A DNA stretch of 64,000 nucleotides from RBG-13-68-16 sp041494245 (GCA_041494245.1 JBGQAK010000001.1:1-64000); one strand, 5' to 3'; positions 7,796-18,875 are shown, counted from the first letter of the stretch. Notes: generated by a model not told the origin, from the sequence alone. Made by a program: numbers and translations.

Positions 7796-9187
7796 TCACA
7801 CCAGCGGCAGCCCACCCCTCGGGGGCGCCAGCGCCGCAACGACCCTCTCCATCCCCGCCCGCAGCTTCTCGCCCCCCACCGCCGCGCAGGCGACGCGCAC
7901 CACGTCGTCGCGCCCGCTCACCGACATCGCGGGGCCGGGCAGCACCCAGACGCCAAGCTCACGAGCGCGCGCGGCAACGGCTCGTGCGCTCCACCCCGCG
8001 GGGAGCATCACCAGAAGGGAGAACCCGCCACGCGCCTCGCTCCATCCCACTCCCGCCGGCGCGTGCGCGAGCGCATCCAAAACCAGACGCAGGCGCACCC
8101 GCGCCGCATGGCGCAGGCGCGCCAGCTGGTCTTCGAGGACGCCACGGCGGCACAGCGTCCACGCGGCAGCCTCGAGGAACGGGCTTCCCCCGAGGTCGGC
8201 CGCGCGCTTGACGGACATCACGCGCTCAAGGTGCTCGCTGGGGCCGGCGAGCCAACCCACCCGCAGGCCGGGGAAGAGCGCCTTGGAGAACGAGCCCACC
8301 GTGATCACCCGTTCGTCGAGGGCAGCCAGCGGCGGCGGCACCGACCCCTCGCTCACCAGCGCGGGGTCGAAGAATTCCTCGATCACCAGGGTGCCGCGCC
8401 CGGCGAGCAGCGCCAGCAGCTCGCGCCGGCGCCCCTCGTCGATCACCACGCCGGAAGGGTTCTGGAGCGTGGGGGTCAGGATGGCGAGGCGCGGCCGCAC
8501 CCTGCGCAGCACGTCGTCCACATCGGCGGGGTGGATCCCGTCGCGGTGCACCGGCACACCGATCGCACGCACCTGGTGGAGCGCGAGCAGGGGCGGGAAT
8601 CCCGGGTAGGTGGGGTCTTCGACCAGCACGGCGTCACCGGGCCTGGCGAAGGCGCGCAGCAGCAGGTCGAGGGCGTGCTGCACGCCGCTCGTCAGCAGCA
8701 CTCCGTCGGCGGCGATCGGAATCCCGAGCCCCCGAAGGCGGTCCGCGAGCCAGCCGCGCAGCGGCTCGTACCCCCATGCGCTCCCGTACTGCGCCACACC
8801 CTCGCCCTCGCCTTCGCCCAGCCCCAGCCAACGGAAGACCTGACCGGCGGGCAGCAGCTCGCGGTCGGGCGCGTAGCGCGCGAGATCGAGGCCTCCGACG
8901 GGGGCCTCGCCGGCCGGGGAGATCATTGGGATGGACGCCGGGCGGCCCCTCCTCGGCCGGCCCCGGCGCAGCACGAGCAGGCCGCGCCGCGCCAGCTCAT
9001 GATAGGCGGCCGTCACGGTCGCGCGGTTGATGCCGAGAGCCTGTGCCAGTGCCCGGGCCGACGGCGGCTCGTGGCTCCCCTCGCCGGCCAGGCTGGGGGC
9101 TAACGCCTCCGCGAGGCGCCAGTACAGGGGCCGACCCGGATCCCCGTGGGTGGCCGCACGCGCGGCGTCGGTAAACGGCGCTTCCAC
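7796..9187 (-). CDS. pdxR: MocR/PdxR-type transcription regulator (GntR wHTH + aminotransferase-like domain)
   Basis: The 463-residue protein has a GntR winged helix (about residues 20-85; ARALAQALGINRATVTAAYHELARRGLL) joined by an RGRP-rich linker to a fold type I aminotransferase-like domain, with the PLP-lysine motif SFSKALFPGLRVGW and LTPTLQNPSGVV. MocR proteins sense PLP and control vitamin B6 genes; the position 24 bases upstream of pdxS strongly suggests that it is PdxR and part of its own regulon. It starts at GTG 9187, with TAGAGT ending 6 bases before it and a consensus TTGACA 17 bases further up, so the mRNA is probably leaderless. Three GCCATT half-sites overlap this promoter. The symbol rests on context. 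Confidence 0.87.
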   Translation of the reverse strand: MEAPFTDAARAATHGDPGRPLYWRLAEALAPSLAGEGSHEPPSARALAQALGINRATVTAAYHELARRGLLVLRRGRPRRGRPASIPMISPAGEAPVGGLDLARYAPDRELLPAGQVFRWLGLGEGEGEGVAQYGSAWGYEPLRGWLADRLRGLGIPIAADGVLLTSGVQHALDLLLRAFARPGDAVLVEDPTYPGFPPLLALHQVRAIGVPVHRDGIHPADVDDVLRRVRPRLAILTPTLQNPSGVVIDEGRRRELLALLAGRGTLVIEEFFDPALVSEGSVPPPLAALDERVITVGSFSKALFPGLRVGWLAGPSEHLERVMSVKRAADLGGSPFLEAAAWTLCRRGVLEDQLARLRHAARVRLRLVLDALAHAPAGVGWSEARGGFSLLVMLPAGWSARAVAARARELGVWVLPGPAMSVSGRDDVVRVACAAVGGEKLRAGMERVVAALAPPRGGLPLV

Positions 9188-9193
9188 GTACCC

Positions 9194-9222
9194 ACTCTAA
9201 ATTCGGCGTATGCCATTGTCAA
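9194..9222 (-). promoter_or_regulatory. Promoter of pdxR-pdxST (leaderless)
   Basis: On the minus strand consensus TTGACA (9222-9217), a 17-base spacer and TAGAGT (9199-9194). The start GTG at 9187 lies 6 bases below the -10, so the transcript probably begins at the start codon. Confidence 0.7.
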
Positions 9223-9238
9223 TAATGGCTCAGCCATT
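9212..9238. promoter_or_regulatory. Candidate PdxR operator: three GCCATT half-sites
   Basis: GCCATT (9212-9217), AATGGC (9224-9229) and GCCATT (9233-9238) alternate in orientation, with centres 12 and 9 bases apart. The latter two lie in a perfect 7+1+7 palindrome, AATGGCTCAGCCATT (9224-9238). The -35 hexamer falls between the first two half-sites, so a bound regulator would contact or block RNA polymerase. Assignment to PdxR is inferred from position. Confidence 0.6.
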
Positions 9239-9327
9239 AAAGACGGGGAACCGGGGTGCGGGCTCCGGGCGCTGGCGAAGCTCTTCTCGGTCCCCTGCAC
9301 CCTACGGCCGGTGTCCTGTGCCCTGTC

Positions 9328-9978
9328 CTAGTGGACGTCCTTGCCGGAGCGGAAGTCGCTGATGAAGCGCTGCAGGCCGATGTCGGTGAGCGGGTGGTGG
9401 AAGAGTTGCTGCAGCACCTTGAACGGAACCGTCGCAACGTCGGCCCCGGCGAGCGCCGCCTCGACCACGTGCTGCGGGTGGCGCACGGAGGCCACCAGGA
9501 CCTGCGTGGGGAACTCGTAGCCGTCGTAGATCTGCACGATCTCGCGCACGAGCTGCATCCCGTCCTGGCCCACGTCGTCGATCCGCCCCACGAACGGGCT
9601 CACGTACGTTGCGCCGGCTTTCGCCACCAGGAGCGCCTGCGCGGGCGAGAAGCACAGGGTGAGGTTGGTGGCGATCCCCTCCTCGGTGAAGCGCACGCAC
9701 ACCTTGATCCCGTCGGTCGTGACCGGCAGCTTGACCACGACGTTCTCGGCGATGGTGGCGAGCTCGCGCCCCTCACCCTCCATCCCCTCGGCGTCGGTAG
9801 CGATCACCTCGGCCGAGACCGGCCCGGGCACGATCCGGCAGATCTCCGCGACGAGCTCGTGGTAGGAGCGCCCCTCGCGGGCGACCAGGGACGGGTTGGT
9901 GGTCACGCCGTCCAGGATGCCCCAGGAGGCGGCTTCGTTGATCTCGGCGACGTTGGCTGTGTCGATGAAGAGCTTCAC
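9328..9978 (-). CDS. tal: Transaldolase, short (FSA/TalC-like) form
   Basis: Transfers a dihydroxyacetone unit between sugar phosphates in the non-oxidative pentose phosphate pathway. The 216-residue protein belongs to the small transaldolase subfamily (family length about 215-220): MKLFIDTANVAEI, GVTTNPSLV, the Schiff-base Lys83 in VVVKLPVTTDG, and ATNLTLCFSPAQA. Some members are fructose 6-phosphate aldolases, and the sequence alone does not separate the two. It follows gyrA by 18 bases on the same strand and may be co-transcribed. The 140 bases between it and the pdxR start hold the pdxR promoter near one end and otherwise nothing recognisable. Confidence 0.92.
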   Translation of the reverse strand: MKLFIDTANVAEINEAASWGILDGVTTNPSLVAREGRSYHELVAEICRIVPGPVSAEVIATDAEGMEGEGRELATIAENVVVKLPVTTDGIKVCVRFTEEGIATNLTLCFSPAQALLVAKAGATYVSPFVGRIDDVGQDGMQLVREIVQIYDGYEFPTQVLVASVRHPQHVVEAALAGADVATVPFKVLQQLFHHPLTDIGLQRFISDFRSGKDVH

Positions 9979-9996
9979 GGTCGTTCTCCCGCTTTC

Positions 9997-12480
<2,484 letters not shown>

Positions 12481-12499
12481 GGTTTCCTGGTCCCCGTCC

Positions 12500-14896
12500 C
12501 TACACGTCGAGGTTCACGACCTCGAGGGCATTGCGCTCGATGAACGCACGGCGCGGCTCAACCGCGTCCCCCATCAGAACCGTGAACAGTTCGTCCGCCT
12601 CCGCCGCATCCTCGACCCGGACCTGCAGCAGGCGCCGCGTCTCCGGGTTCATCGTCGTGGCCCACAGCTGCTCGGGGTTCATCTCGCCCAACCCCTTGTA
12701 GCGCTGGATGGAGAGGCCGTGCCGCGCGCTCTCGTAAACGCGGCCAACCAGGTCCTGCGCCGACTCGTACGTCTCCTTGACCCCCTCCAGCTCGAGGTGG
12801 AACGGCGGCACGTCGAAGTCCTTCAGGTGCTTGTGGAGATCGAGCAGCTGCGTGTACTCGTACGTGCGGATGAGCTCGTACCCGAGCTCGACCGCCTTCT
12901 TCCGCCCGTTCTTGTTATAGGTCACCCGCACCAGCCGCGTCCCGTGCTCCTCGTCCGCCTCGGCGGTTGCGTCCTCGTACTCCTGCGCACGCAGCTCGTC
13001 GGCGAAACCGTCCATGAGGTTGGCATCCGCGAGCTGGTCTCGCTTCGCGATCCCCTGGCGGAGCATCGCCATCACGAGATCCCGCGGCCAGCCGCGCTGG
13101 TCCAGGCGCTCCAGGTGCTCGAGGCTGCGCTCGAGGCGGCGGATCGCGTCCTTCAGCGCCTTGCCCTTGAGGGTGTCCCCGGTGGCAGCCAGTGTGAGCG
13201 TCGCCCCATCCGAGAGGCGGTCGAGCAGGAACGAGGACAGCTCGGCGTCGTCCTTGAGGTAGCGCTCATCCTTCTTGTGGGCCACTTTGTAGAGCGGCGG
13301 CTGCGCGATGTAGAGAAACCCGCGCTCGATGACCGGCCTGAAGTGCCGGAAGAAGAACGTCAGCAGGAGGGTGCGGATGTGCGCACCGTCCACGTCTGCG
13401 TCGGTCATGATGATCACCTTGTGGTACCGCACCTTGGCGACGTTGAAGTCATCCGCGCCGATGCCCGTGCCCATACACTGGATGATCGTGCGGATTTCCT
13501 GGTTGGAGAGCATCTTGTCGAAGCGCGCCTTCTCGACGTTGAGGATCTTGCCCCGCAGGGGCAGGATCGCCTGGAAGCGGCGGTCGCGTCCCTGCTTGGC
13601 GGAGCCGCCTGCGGAGTCGCCCTCGACCATGAAGAGCTCGGCGCCCGCCGGGTCCTTTTCCTGGCAGTCGGCCAACTTTCCGGGCAGCGAGGAACTCTCC
13701 AGCGCCCCCTTCCGGCGCGTGAGCTCGCGAGCCTTGCGGGCGGCCTCGCGGGCGTGTGCGGCTTCCACACACTTGCCCACGATCCGGCGCGCAATCGGCG
13801 GGTTCTCCTCGAAGTACTCGGCGAGGCGGGTGTTCACCACCGTCTCCACCCACCCCTTGACGTGGGAGGAGACGAGCTTGTCCTTGGTCTGCGAGGAGAA
13901 CTTGGGGTCGCGGATCTTGATGGAGAGCACCGCAGTGAGCCCTTCGCGGGCGTCCTCGCCGGAGAGCCCATCGGGCAGGTTCTTCAGCAGGCCGCTCGCC
14001 TGGCCGTAGGTATTGATGGTGCGCGTGAGCGCCGAGCGGAATCCGGAGAGGTGCGCACCCCCGTCCGAGTTGAATACCGTGTTGGTGAACGGGAGGACGT
14101 TCTCGGTGTAGCCGTCGTGCCACTGCAGGGCGATGGCCACCTCTTCGCCCTCGCTGTTTTCCTCGACCAGCTGGATTGGCTTGTTGTGCAGGGTGTTCTT
14201 GGCGCGGTTGAGGTACTCCACGAACGCCGCGATTCCGCCCTTGAAGCTGAACTCCTGCTCGCCCCCGTTGCGCTCGTCGTAGAAGCGGATCACAAGGCCG
14301 GGGTTGAGGAATGCCAGCTCCCGCAGCCGCTGCACCACCAGGTCGTGGTGAAACTCCAGGATCGAGAAGATCTCCGCGTCGGGCTTGAAGCTAACGGTGG
14401 TGCCGGTCTTGGCGGAGTTGCCGATCCGCTTGAGATCCGCGACCGGCACGCCCCGCTGGTACTCCTGCTCCCACACCCCGCCGTCGCGCCGGATCTCCAG
14501 GCGCAACCACTCCGAGAGGAAGTTCACCACCGAGACGCCGACCCCGTGCAGCCCGCCCGACACCTTGTAGGCGTTGTTGTCGAACTTGCCGCCGGAGTGC
14601 AGCTCGCACATGATGACCTCGGCAGCGGACCGACCGGTCTCCTTGTGGATGTCCACCGGGATGCCGCGCCCGTTGTCCTCCACCGTGACCGAGTTGTCGG
14701 TGTGAACGCGGACGGAGATCCGCGTGGCGAAGCCGACCTGGGCCTCGTCGACCGCGTTGTCGACGACCTCCCACACCATGTGGTGGAGCCCGGAGAGGTC
14801 GTCGGTGTCGCCGATGTACATGCCCGGCCGCTTGCGAACCGCATCCGGACCCTTGAGCAGCTTGATGCTTTCGGCGTTGTACGCTTTCCCGGTCAA
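12500..14896 (-). CDS. gyrB: DNA gyrase subunit B
   Basis: ATPase subunit of gyrase. The 798-residue protein has the GHKL ATPase domain (VVDNAVDEA, EDNGRGIPVD, GGLHGVGVSVVN), the transducer domain, and the TOPRIM domain with FMVEGDSAGGSAKQGR and the metal site IIMTDADVDGAHI. RYKGLGEMNP closes the protein. Its length near 800 shows that it has the C-terminal insert typical of Gram-negative GyrB, absent from the roughly 640-residue Gram-positive form. It starts at TTG (14896), overlapping the recF stop by four bases (TTGA), with GGAGTGA just upstream. Confidence 0.97.
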   Translation of the reverse strand: MTGKAYNAESIKLLKGPDAVRKRPGMYIGDTDDLSGLHHMVWEVVDNAVDEAQVGFATRISVRVHTDNSVTVEDNGRGIPVDIHKETGRSAAEVIMCELHSGGKFDNNAYKVSGGLHGVGVSVVNFLSEWLRLEIRRDGGVWEQEYQRGVPVADLKRIGNSAKTGTTVSFKPDAEIFSILEFHHDLVVQRLRELAFLNPGLVIRFYDERNGGEQEFSFKGGIAAFVEYLNRAKNTLHNKPIQLVEENSEGEEVAIALQWHDGYTENVLPFTNTVFNSDGGAHLSGFRSALTRTINTYGQASGLLKNLPDGLSGEDAREGLTAVLSIKIRDPKFSSQTKDKLVSSHVKGWVETVVNTRLAEYFEENPPIARRIVGKCVEAAHAREAARKARELTRRKGALESSSLPGKLADCQEKDPAGAELFMVEGDSAGGSAKQGRDRRFQAILPLRGKILNVEKARFDKMLSNQEIRTIIQCMGTGIGADDFNVAKVRYHKVIIMTDADVDGAHIRTLLLTFFFRHFRPVIERGFLYIAQPPLYKVAHKKDERYLKDDAELSSFLLDRLSDGATLTLAATGDTLKGKALKDAIRRLERSLEHLERLDQRGWPRDLVMAMLRQGIAKRDQLADANLMDGFADELRAQEYEDATAEADEEHGTRLVRVTYNKNGRKKAVELGYELIRTYEYTQLLDLHKHLKDFDVPPFHLELEGVKETYESAQDLVGRVYESARHGLSIQRYKGLGEMNPEQLWATTMNPETRRLLQVRVEDAAEADELFTVLMGDAVEPRRAFIERNALEVVNLDV

Positions 14897-16014
14897 GCTT
14901 CACTCCCTCCCGCCGCTGCGACGTCCACGGTGCCGGCGTGCATCCGCCACACCGCCCCCTGCGCCAGCCGCGGCACCATCATCTCCTCGTGAGCGGAGGA
15001 GAGGAGCGCCTGGCACCCCTGCTGCAGGCGTGTCAGCACGCGCCGCAGCACGGTGGCGTCCAGCTCTGCATCCACATCATCAAAGACCACGGCGGGGACC
15101 GTTCCCCGCACCTCGGCGAGCAGCGTCATCGCCGTGAGCTTCAGCGCCGTCGCCAGCAGCTTCCCCTGCCCCGCGGAGAGCACCTCCCTTGCCGGGGCGC
15201 CTTGCACGGTGAGCAGGAGATCGTGGCGATGCGGCCCCACAGCGGTGTGGCCGCGCGCACGATCCCGCCGGCGCGACGCGACCAGAGCGGCGCACAAGCG
15301 GGCCGGCAGGGTCGCGGGTTCTGCGACCGCGACGCCATCCGGCGAAGTATACCGCAAGACCGGCTTCGAGATCGACCACCCCATCCTCTCCAGCTCCCCC
15401 TCGAGGTGCCGCTCCAGCCCCGCGATCGCCTCCTGGCGCAGCGCCACGATGCGGGCCCCCAGCACCGTGAGGTCGTGCTCGAACGCCTCGAACTCCTCTT
15501 CGCGCCCGCCCCCCACCAGCAGCGCGTTGCGCTGTCGCAGCGCCCTTCGGTAGCGCTGCAGCACCAGCAACGCCTCCGGGTGGAGGTGGAAGCACAGACG
15601 GTCCAGGAAGCGCCTCCGTTCCTCGGGAGCGCCCCACATGAGCTGGCGGTCGTGCCCGGAGAGCGCCGCCACCGGAAAGAGGTCGAGGTACTCGGCGGCC
15701 CCCAGCCGCCGGCCGCCGCGAAACATCGCCCGCGAGAGCGGGCGCCCCGGCCGCGCCTCCTGGCGAACCTCCACCGCAGTGCCTGCCCGCTCCACGCTCC
15801 CGGCCAGGGTGAAGCCGCTTCCTCCCCGGCGCACCCACGAAGTTGCCGGGCCGGGGCGGAACGAGGCGAGGTTCCCGAACACGGCGAGCGCTTCGAGGAG
15901 GTTCGTCTTCCCGGAGCCGTTTGGGCCGACGACCACGGTGATGCCGGCCCCGAACTCCAGCTCCTGTGCCGCCAGGTTGCGGAAGCCGTTTACGGAGAAG
16001 CGTCGGATCGACAC
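14893..16014 (-). CDS. recF: DNA replication and repair protein RecF
   Basis: SMC-like ATPase that helps load RecA at gaps during recombinational repair. The 373-residue protein has the Walker A motif VVGPNGSGKTNLLEAL (about residues 29-44), the signature region REVLSAGQGKLLATALKL, and the Walker B-type VVFDDVDAELD. The GTG start at 16014 lies four bases after dnaN, and the gene overlaps gyrB by four bases, giving the classical dnaN-recF-gyrB order. Confidence 0.94.
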   Translation of the reverse strand: MSIRRFSVNGFRNLAAQELEFGAGITVVVGPNGSGKTNLLEALAVFGNLASFRPGPATSWVRRGGSGFTLAGSVERAGTAVEVRQEARPGRPLSRAMFRGGRRLGAAEYLDLFPVAALSGHDRQLMWGAPEERRRFLDRLCFHLHPEALLVLQRYRRALRQRNALLVGGGREEEFEAFEHDLTVLGARIVALRQEAIAGLERHLEGELERMGWSISKPVLRYTSPDGVAVAEPATLPARLCAALVASRRRDRARGHTAVGPHRHDLLLTVQGAPAREVLSAGQGKLLATALKLTAMTLLAEVRGTVPAVVFDDVDAELDATVLRRVLTRLQQGCQALLSSAHEEMMVPRLAQGAVWRMHAGTVDVAAAGGSEA

Positions 16015-16018
16015 GCCT

Positions 16019-17128
16019 TCACAGCCGGATCGGCATGATGACGTAGAGGCACTCCCCGACCTGAGCGTCCTCGCCCAGAGGCGTCATGACGATCGGCCCG
16101 TCGGCGTCCCGCAGCTGCAGCTCCACCTCCTGGACATCCACCGCATTGAGGAAATCGAGGAGGTAGTTCGCATTCACGAACACCTTGAGGGCCTGCCCGG
16201 AGTAGGAGCAGGGCACCACCTCCGCCGCCTGCCCGAGGTCGAAGCCCACCGACGTCAGGGCGAGGGAGTCCCTCTCGAACTGCATCTGGACGCCGTGCGT
16301 CCGCTCGCTGGCGAGCAGCGCCACGCGCCGGAGCGCGGCGGTGAACTCCTGCCTCTGCACCTTTGCCCGGTGGGGGTTGTCACGGACCAGCACGCGCTCG
16401 TACTGCGGGAAGCGAGCCTCCAGCACGCGCGAGAGGAGCACGCGGTCGCCCAGCCGGAACGCGAGGTGGTTCTCGCCCCTGGCGATGTAGAGGGGCGTGT
16501 CGGCCTCGGCCGTGAGGTGACGAAGCTGGTTGAGGACCTTCCGCGGCAGGAGCTGGTGCTCGAACGGCGGCGCCCCGGCGCTGTGGGGGGCCCTCACCCA
16601 GGCGAGACGATGACCGTCGGTGGCGACCATCTCGAGGGACTTCGGCGAGACGAGCAGGAGGGAGGCGTTGTACTGGAAGTGGCCCTCCTCGGCCGAGACC
16701 GCGAACACCGACCGGTCGATCAGCCTCCGCAGCGTGGCGAGGTCCACCGCGAACCCCTGCCCGTCGGGGATCTCCGGCAGCGTGGGAAAGTCAGCCGGAT
16801 CCAGCGTCGCGAGTTGCGAGGAGAACGATCCCGACTTCACCTCGACGCGCGACTCCTGGAAGGAGATCTGAAACGATTCGGACGGTAGCGAGCGCACGAG
16901 GTCGAAGAACACCTTTCCGTGGATCGTCGTGCGTCCCTCCCTGCGCACCGTCGCCGGGCACTGCGTGTAAATCGTGACGTCCAGGTCGGTCGCCGCGAGG
17001 TGGAGGCGGTCACCCTCCGCGGTGAGTAAGATGTTTGAGAGGATGGGAATAGTGGTCCGGCGCTCGACCACGCCCTGGATGAGCTGAAGCTCCTCGAGCA
17101 CCACGCTGCGGGTGAGGGTGACGTCCAT
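16019..17128 (-). CDS. dnaN: DNA polymerase III beta sliding clamp
   Basis: Ring-shaped processivity clamp of the replicative polymerase. The 369-residue protein has the usual length, with the start VEERRTTIPILSNILL-like block (here VVERRTTIPILSNILL), the three repeated clamp domains, ATDGHRLAWVRA in the middle and the conserved C-terminus YVIMPIRL. It is separated from dnaA by a 200-base region with DnaA-box-like sites. A likely promoter is at 17165-17193; GGGAGA before the ATG serves as ribosome-binding site. Confidence 0.97.
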   Translation of the reverse strand: MDVTLTRSVVLEELQLIQGVVERRTTIPILSNILLTAEGDRLHLAATDLDVTIYTQCPATVRREGRTTIHGKVFFDLVRSLPSESFQISFQESRVEVKSGSFSSQLATLDPADFPTLPEIPDGQGFAVDLATLRRLIDRSVFAVSAEEGHFQYNASLLLVSPKSLEMVATDGHRLAWVRAPHSAGAPPFEHQLLPRKVLNQLRHLTAEADTPLYIARGENHLAFRLGDRVLLSRVLEARFPQYERVLVRDNPHRAKVQRQEFTAALRRVALLASERTHGVQMQFERDSLALTSVGFDLGQAAEVVPCSYSGQALKVFVNANYLLDFLNAVDVQEVELQLRDADGPIVMTPLGEDAQVGECLYVIMPIRL

Positions 17129-17144
17129 GCGTTGGTCTCCCGGC

Positions 17145-17159
17145 TGCTTCTACGAAGCA
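17145..17159. repeat. Inverted repeat at the dnaN transcript start
   Basis: TGCTTC-TAC-GAAGCA is a perfect 6+3+6 inverted repeat. It lies just downstream of the predicted dnaN -10 element, so it would form a small hairpin at the 5' end of the mRNA or act as a protein site. Its function is unknown. Confidence 0.45.
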
Positions 17160-17164
17160 ACGAG

Positions 17165-17193
17165 ATTGTACAGACTTTCGTCGTAGTCGTCGA
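17165..17193 (-). promoter_or_regulatory. Candidate dnaN promoter
   Basis: On the minus strand TCGACG (17193-17188), a 17-base spacer and TACAAT (17170-17165). A DnaA-box-like site (17197) stands just upstream of the -35, so DnaA could affect dnaN expression. Confidence 0.5.
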
Positions 17194-17328
17194 GGGTGTG
17201 GATGACGGCGGCGAGCCGCCAGGGGACTGTGATGCCACGGCTTGAGTTCGCGGCTGGTGTGGAACGCGGGTGTGGACGGGGTGTGGAAAACGCGCTGGTT
17301 TGAGGCTCCGACGCCGCCTATCCGCAGG

Positions 17329-18612
17329 CTAGCGGAACTGCTCCGCAAAGGTGGTGAGCGTGGCGTCCAACGACGGGTTGGAGCGGCGCTCCTCGGTGAT
17401 CGTCTCGACCGAGTACATCACGGTCGAGTGGTGCTTCGCGAAGAGCTTCCCGATCTCCGGGTATGAGAGACCGAGGATCTCGCGAATGAGGTAGATCGCG
17501 ACCTGCCTCGGGAACGCCACCGAGCGGCGGTTGTCGCGCCCCTTGAGGTCGGCCACCTTGACGCCGTAGTGGTGCGCGACAAAGCGGATGATGTCGGCGG
17601 GGGTGGCGTGGCGCTCCTCGGCCAGCAGCGGCGTAAGGGCGTTGCGGGCCGTCTCCAGGTTCGGGGACTGCCCGGTGAGAGTACAGTACACGATGACGCG
17701 GTTGAGGTAACCCTCGAGCTCGCGGACGTTCTCGCGCACCCTGCGCGCGACGAAAAGGACGACGTCGTCCGGGAGGTCCACACCCTCGTTGTGGGCCTTC
17801 TCGCGGATGATCGCGCACTTGGTCTCGAGGTCGGGGGGCTGGATGTCGGCGACCAGGCCCCACACGAAGCGGGTGCGCAGGCGCTCCTCCAACCCTTGAA
17901 TCGTGGCGGGCGAGGTGTCGGAGGTGAGCACGATCTGGTGGCCGGCTTCGTGGAGGGCGTTGAACGTGTGGAAGAACTCCTCCTGCGTGCGCTCCTTGCC
18001 GGCCAGGATGTGGATGTCGTCGAGGAGCAGGATGTTGATCGATCGGTACGCCTCGCGGAACGCGGCCATGCGCTGGAGGCGGATGGAGTTGATGAGCTCG
18101 TTGACGAAGTTCTCGGTCGGCACGTAGCGGACGCGGCTGCGCGGGTTGCGGGAGAGGATCTCGTTGCCGATCGCGTGCAGGAGGTGCGTCTTGCCGAGAC
18201 CGGAGCCGCCGTACAGGAAGAGCGGGTTGTAGGCCCGCCCTGGGTTCTCGGCTACCGACTGCGCCGCCGCGCGGGCGAACTGGTTGGACGGGCCGGGCAC
18301 GAAGGCGGAGAAAGTGTAACGGGGGTTGAGCGGGGCGCCGCGCTGTGAGGGGGGGCTCGGCTCGGGTGCGTCCCCGCTCACTTCCAGGGCCACGGTGACG
18401 GTGCTCGCCGCCGCCTGGTTCGCGGAGGCCTGCAGGAGGGCGAGGTAGTGGTCCCGGATGTAGTCGGCGTAGACGCGGGAGGGGGCGACGATAGTGAGCC
18501 GGTCGGGCGTGGCGCGCCCCTCCAGCGGCGCGAACCAGAGCTCGAAGTCGTCGGCCGAGATTCGGGACCGCAGGGCGTTCTTGACGGCAAGCCAGAGATC
18601 CGGCGAAGGCAT
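17329..18612 (-). CDS. dnaA: Chromosomal replication initiator protein DnaA
   Basis: Binds DnaA boxes, oligomerises with ATP and opens the origin. The 427-residue protein starts with domain I (SPDLWLAVKNALRSRISADDFELWF), has a short linker, the AAA+ domain with Walker A GGSGLGKTHLLHAIG and Walker B ILLLDDIHIL, and domain IV with SYPEIGKLFAKHHSTVMYS, which binds DNA. The ATG at 18612 gives the normal domain I start; a longer open frame runs through the promoter. It is preceded by an extended -10 (18641-18649), and rpmH diverges on the other side. Confidence 0.97.
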   Translation of the reverse strand: MPSPDLWLAVKNALRSRISADDFELWFAPLEGRATPDRLTIVAPSRVYADYIRDHYLALLQASANQAAASTVTVALEVSGDAPEPSPPSQRGAPLNPRYTFSAFVPGPSNQFARAAAQSVAENPGRAYNPLFLYGGSGLGKTHLLHAIGNEILSRNPRSRVRYVPTENFVNELINSIRLQRMAAFREAYRSINILLLDDIHILAGKERTQEEFFHTFNALHEAGHQIVLTSDTSPATIQGLEERLRTRFVWGLVADIQPPDLETKCAIIREKAHNEGVDLPDDVVLFVARRVRENVRELEGYLNRVIVYCTLTGQSPNLETARNALTPLLAEERHATPADIIRFVAHHYGVKVADLKGRDNRRSVAFPRQVAIYLIREILGLSYPEIGKLFAKHHSTVMYSVETITEERRSNPSLDATLTTFAEQFR

Positions 18613-18640
18613 GGTCCGGGGCGCCCGTATGGGCCCGGAG

Positions 18641-18649
18641 AGCTTAGCA
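18641..18649 (-). promoter_or_regulatory. Extended -10 promoter of dnaA
   Basis: The minus strand reads TGCTAAGCT: a TGn extension followed by TAAGCT. Transcription would begin near 18634, about 20 bases before the ATG. The same TGCTAAGCT sequence appears before the small gene at 46792. Confidence 0.5.
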
Positions 18650-18659
18650 CACGCTCGGG

Positions 18660-18688
18660 TTGACCGGCGGCGTCCATCGACGTACACT
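18660..18688 (+). promoter_or_regulatory. Promoter of rpmH-rnpA-yidD-yidC
   Basis: TTGACC (18660-18665), a 17-base spacer and TACACT (18683-18688) form a clear sigma-70-type promoter pointing at rpmH. The transcript would start near 18695, leaving a leader of about 45 bases. Confidence 0.7.
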
Positions 18689-18740
18689 CTGCGTTCCCCG
18701 TCGCCTCCGGTGAGGGTCGGGGCGAACAAGGGGTGAGATC

Positions 18741-18875
18741 ATGAAGCGGACATACCAGCCGAACAACCGGCGCCGGAAGAAGACCCACGGTTTTCGGGCG
18801 AGGATGAGCACGCCCACGGGGCGGCGGGTCCTGGCGGCACGTCGGCGCAAGGGGCGGAAGCGCCTGACCGTTTGA
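18741..18875 (+). CDS. rpmH: 50S ribosomal protein L34
   Basis: A 44-residue basic ribosomal protein of the usual length: MKRTYQPNNRRRKKTHGFRA at the start and GRRVLAARRRKGRKRLTV at the end. It binds 23S rRNA in the large subunit. GGGGTGAG precedes the ATG. It starts the conserved rpmH-rnpA-yidD-yidC cluster facing away from dnaA. Confidence 0.97.
   Translation: MKRTYQPNNRRRKKTHGFRARMSTPTGRRVLAARRRKGRKRLTV

Larger units (their letters stand above)
17129..17328. other. oriC: Candidate replication origin (oriC) with DnaA-box-like sites
   Basis: This 200-base intergenic region between dnaN and dnaA holds four TGTGGNNNN sites on the plus strand: TGTGGATGA (17197), TGTGGAACG (17258), TGTGGACGG (17271) and TGTGGAAAA (17282). 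Read on the other strand, the first and last are TCATCCACA and TTTTCCACA, each one mismatch from the DnaA box TTATCCACA; the two middle ones are weaker. Three are closely spaced (13 and 11 bases apart). The region is relatively AT-richer around 17151-17190. Gene orientation also switches close by, at dnaA/rpmH. No mapped origin data are available. Confidence 0.65.

Noticed and set aside
6275..9103. Very long open frame on the plus strand (942 codons)
   Set aside because: It is antisense to pdxR, pdxS and pdxT, has a His/Arg/Pro-rich composition typical of the complementary strand of GC-rich genes, and no recognisable domain.
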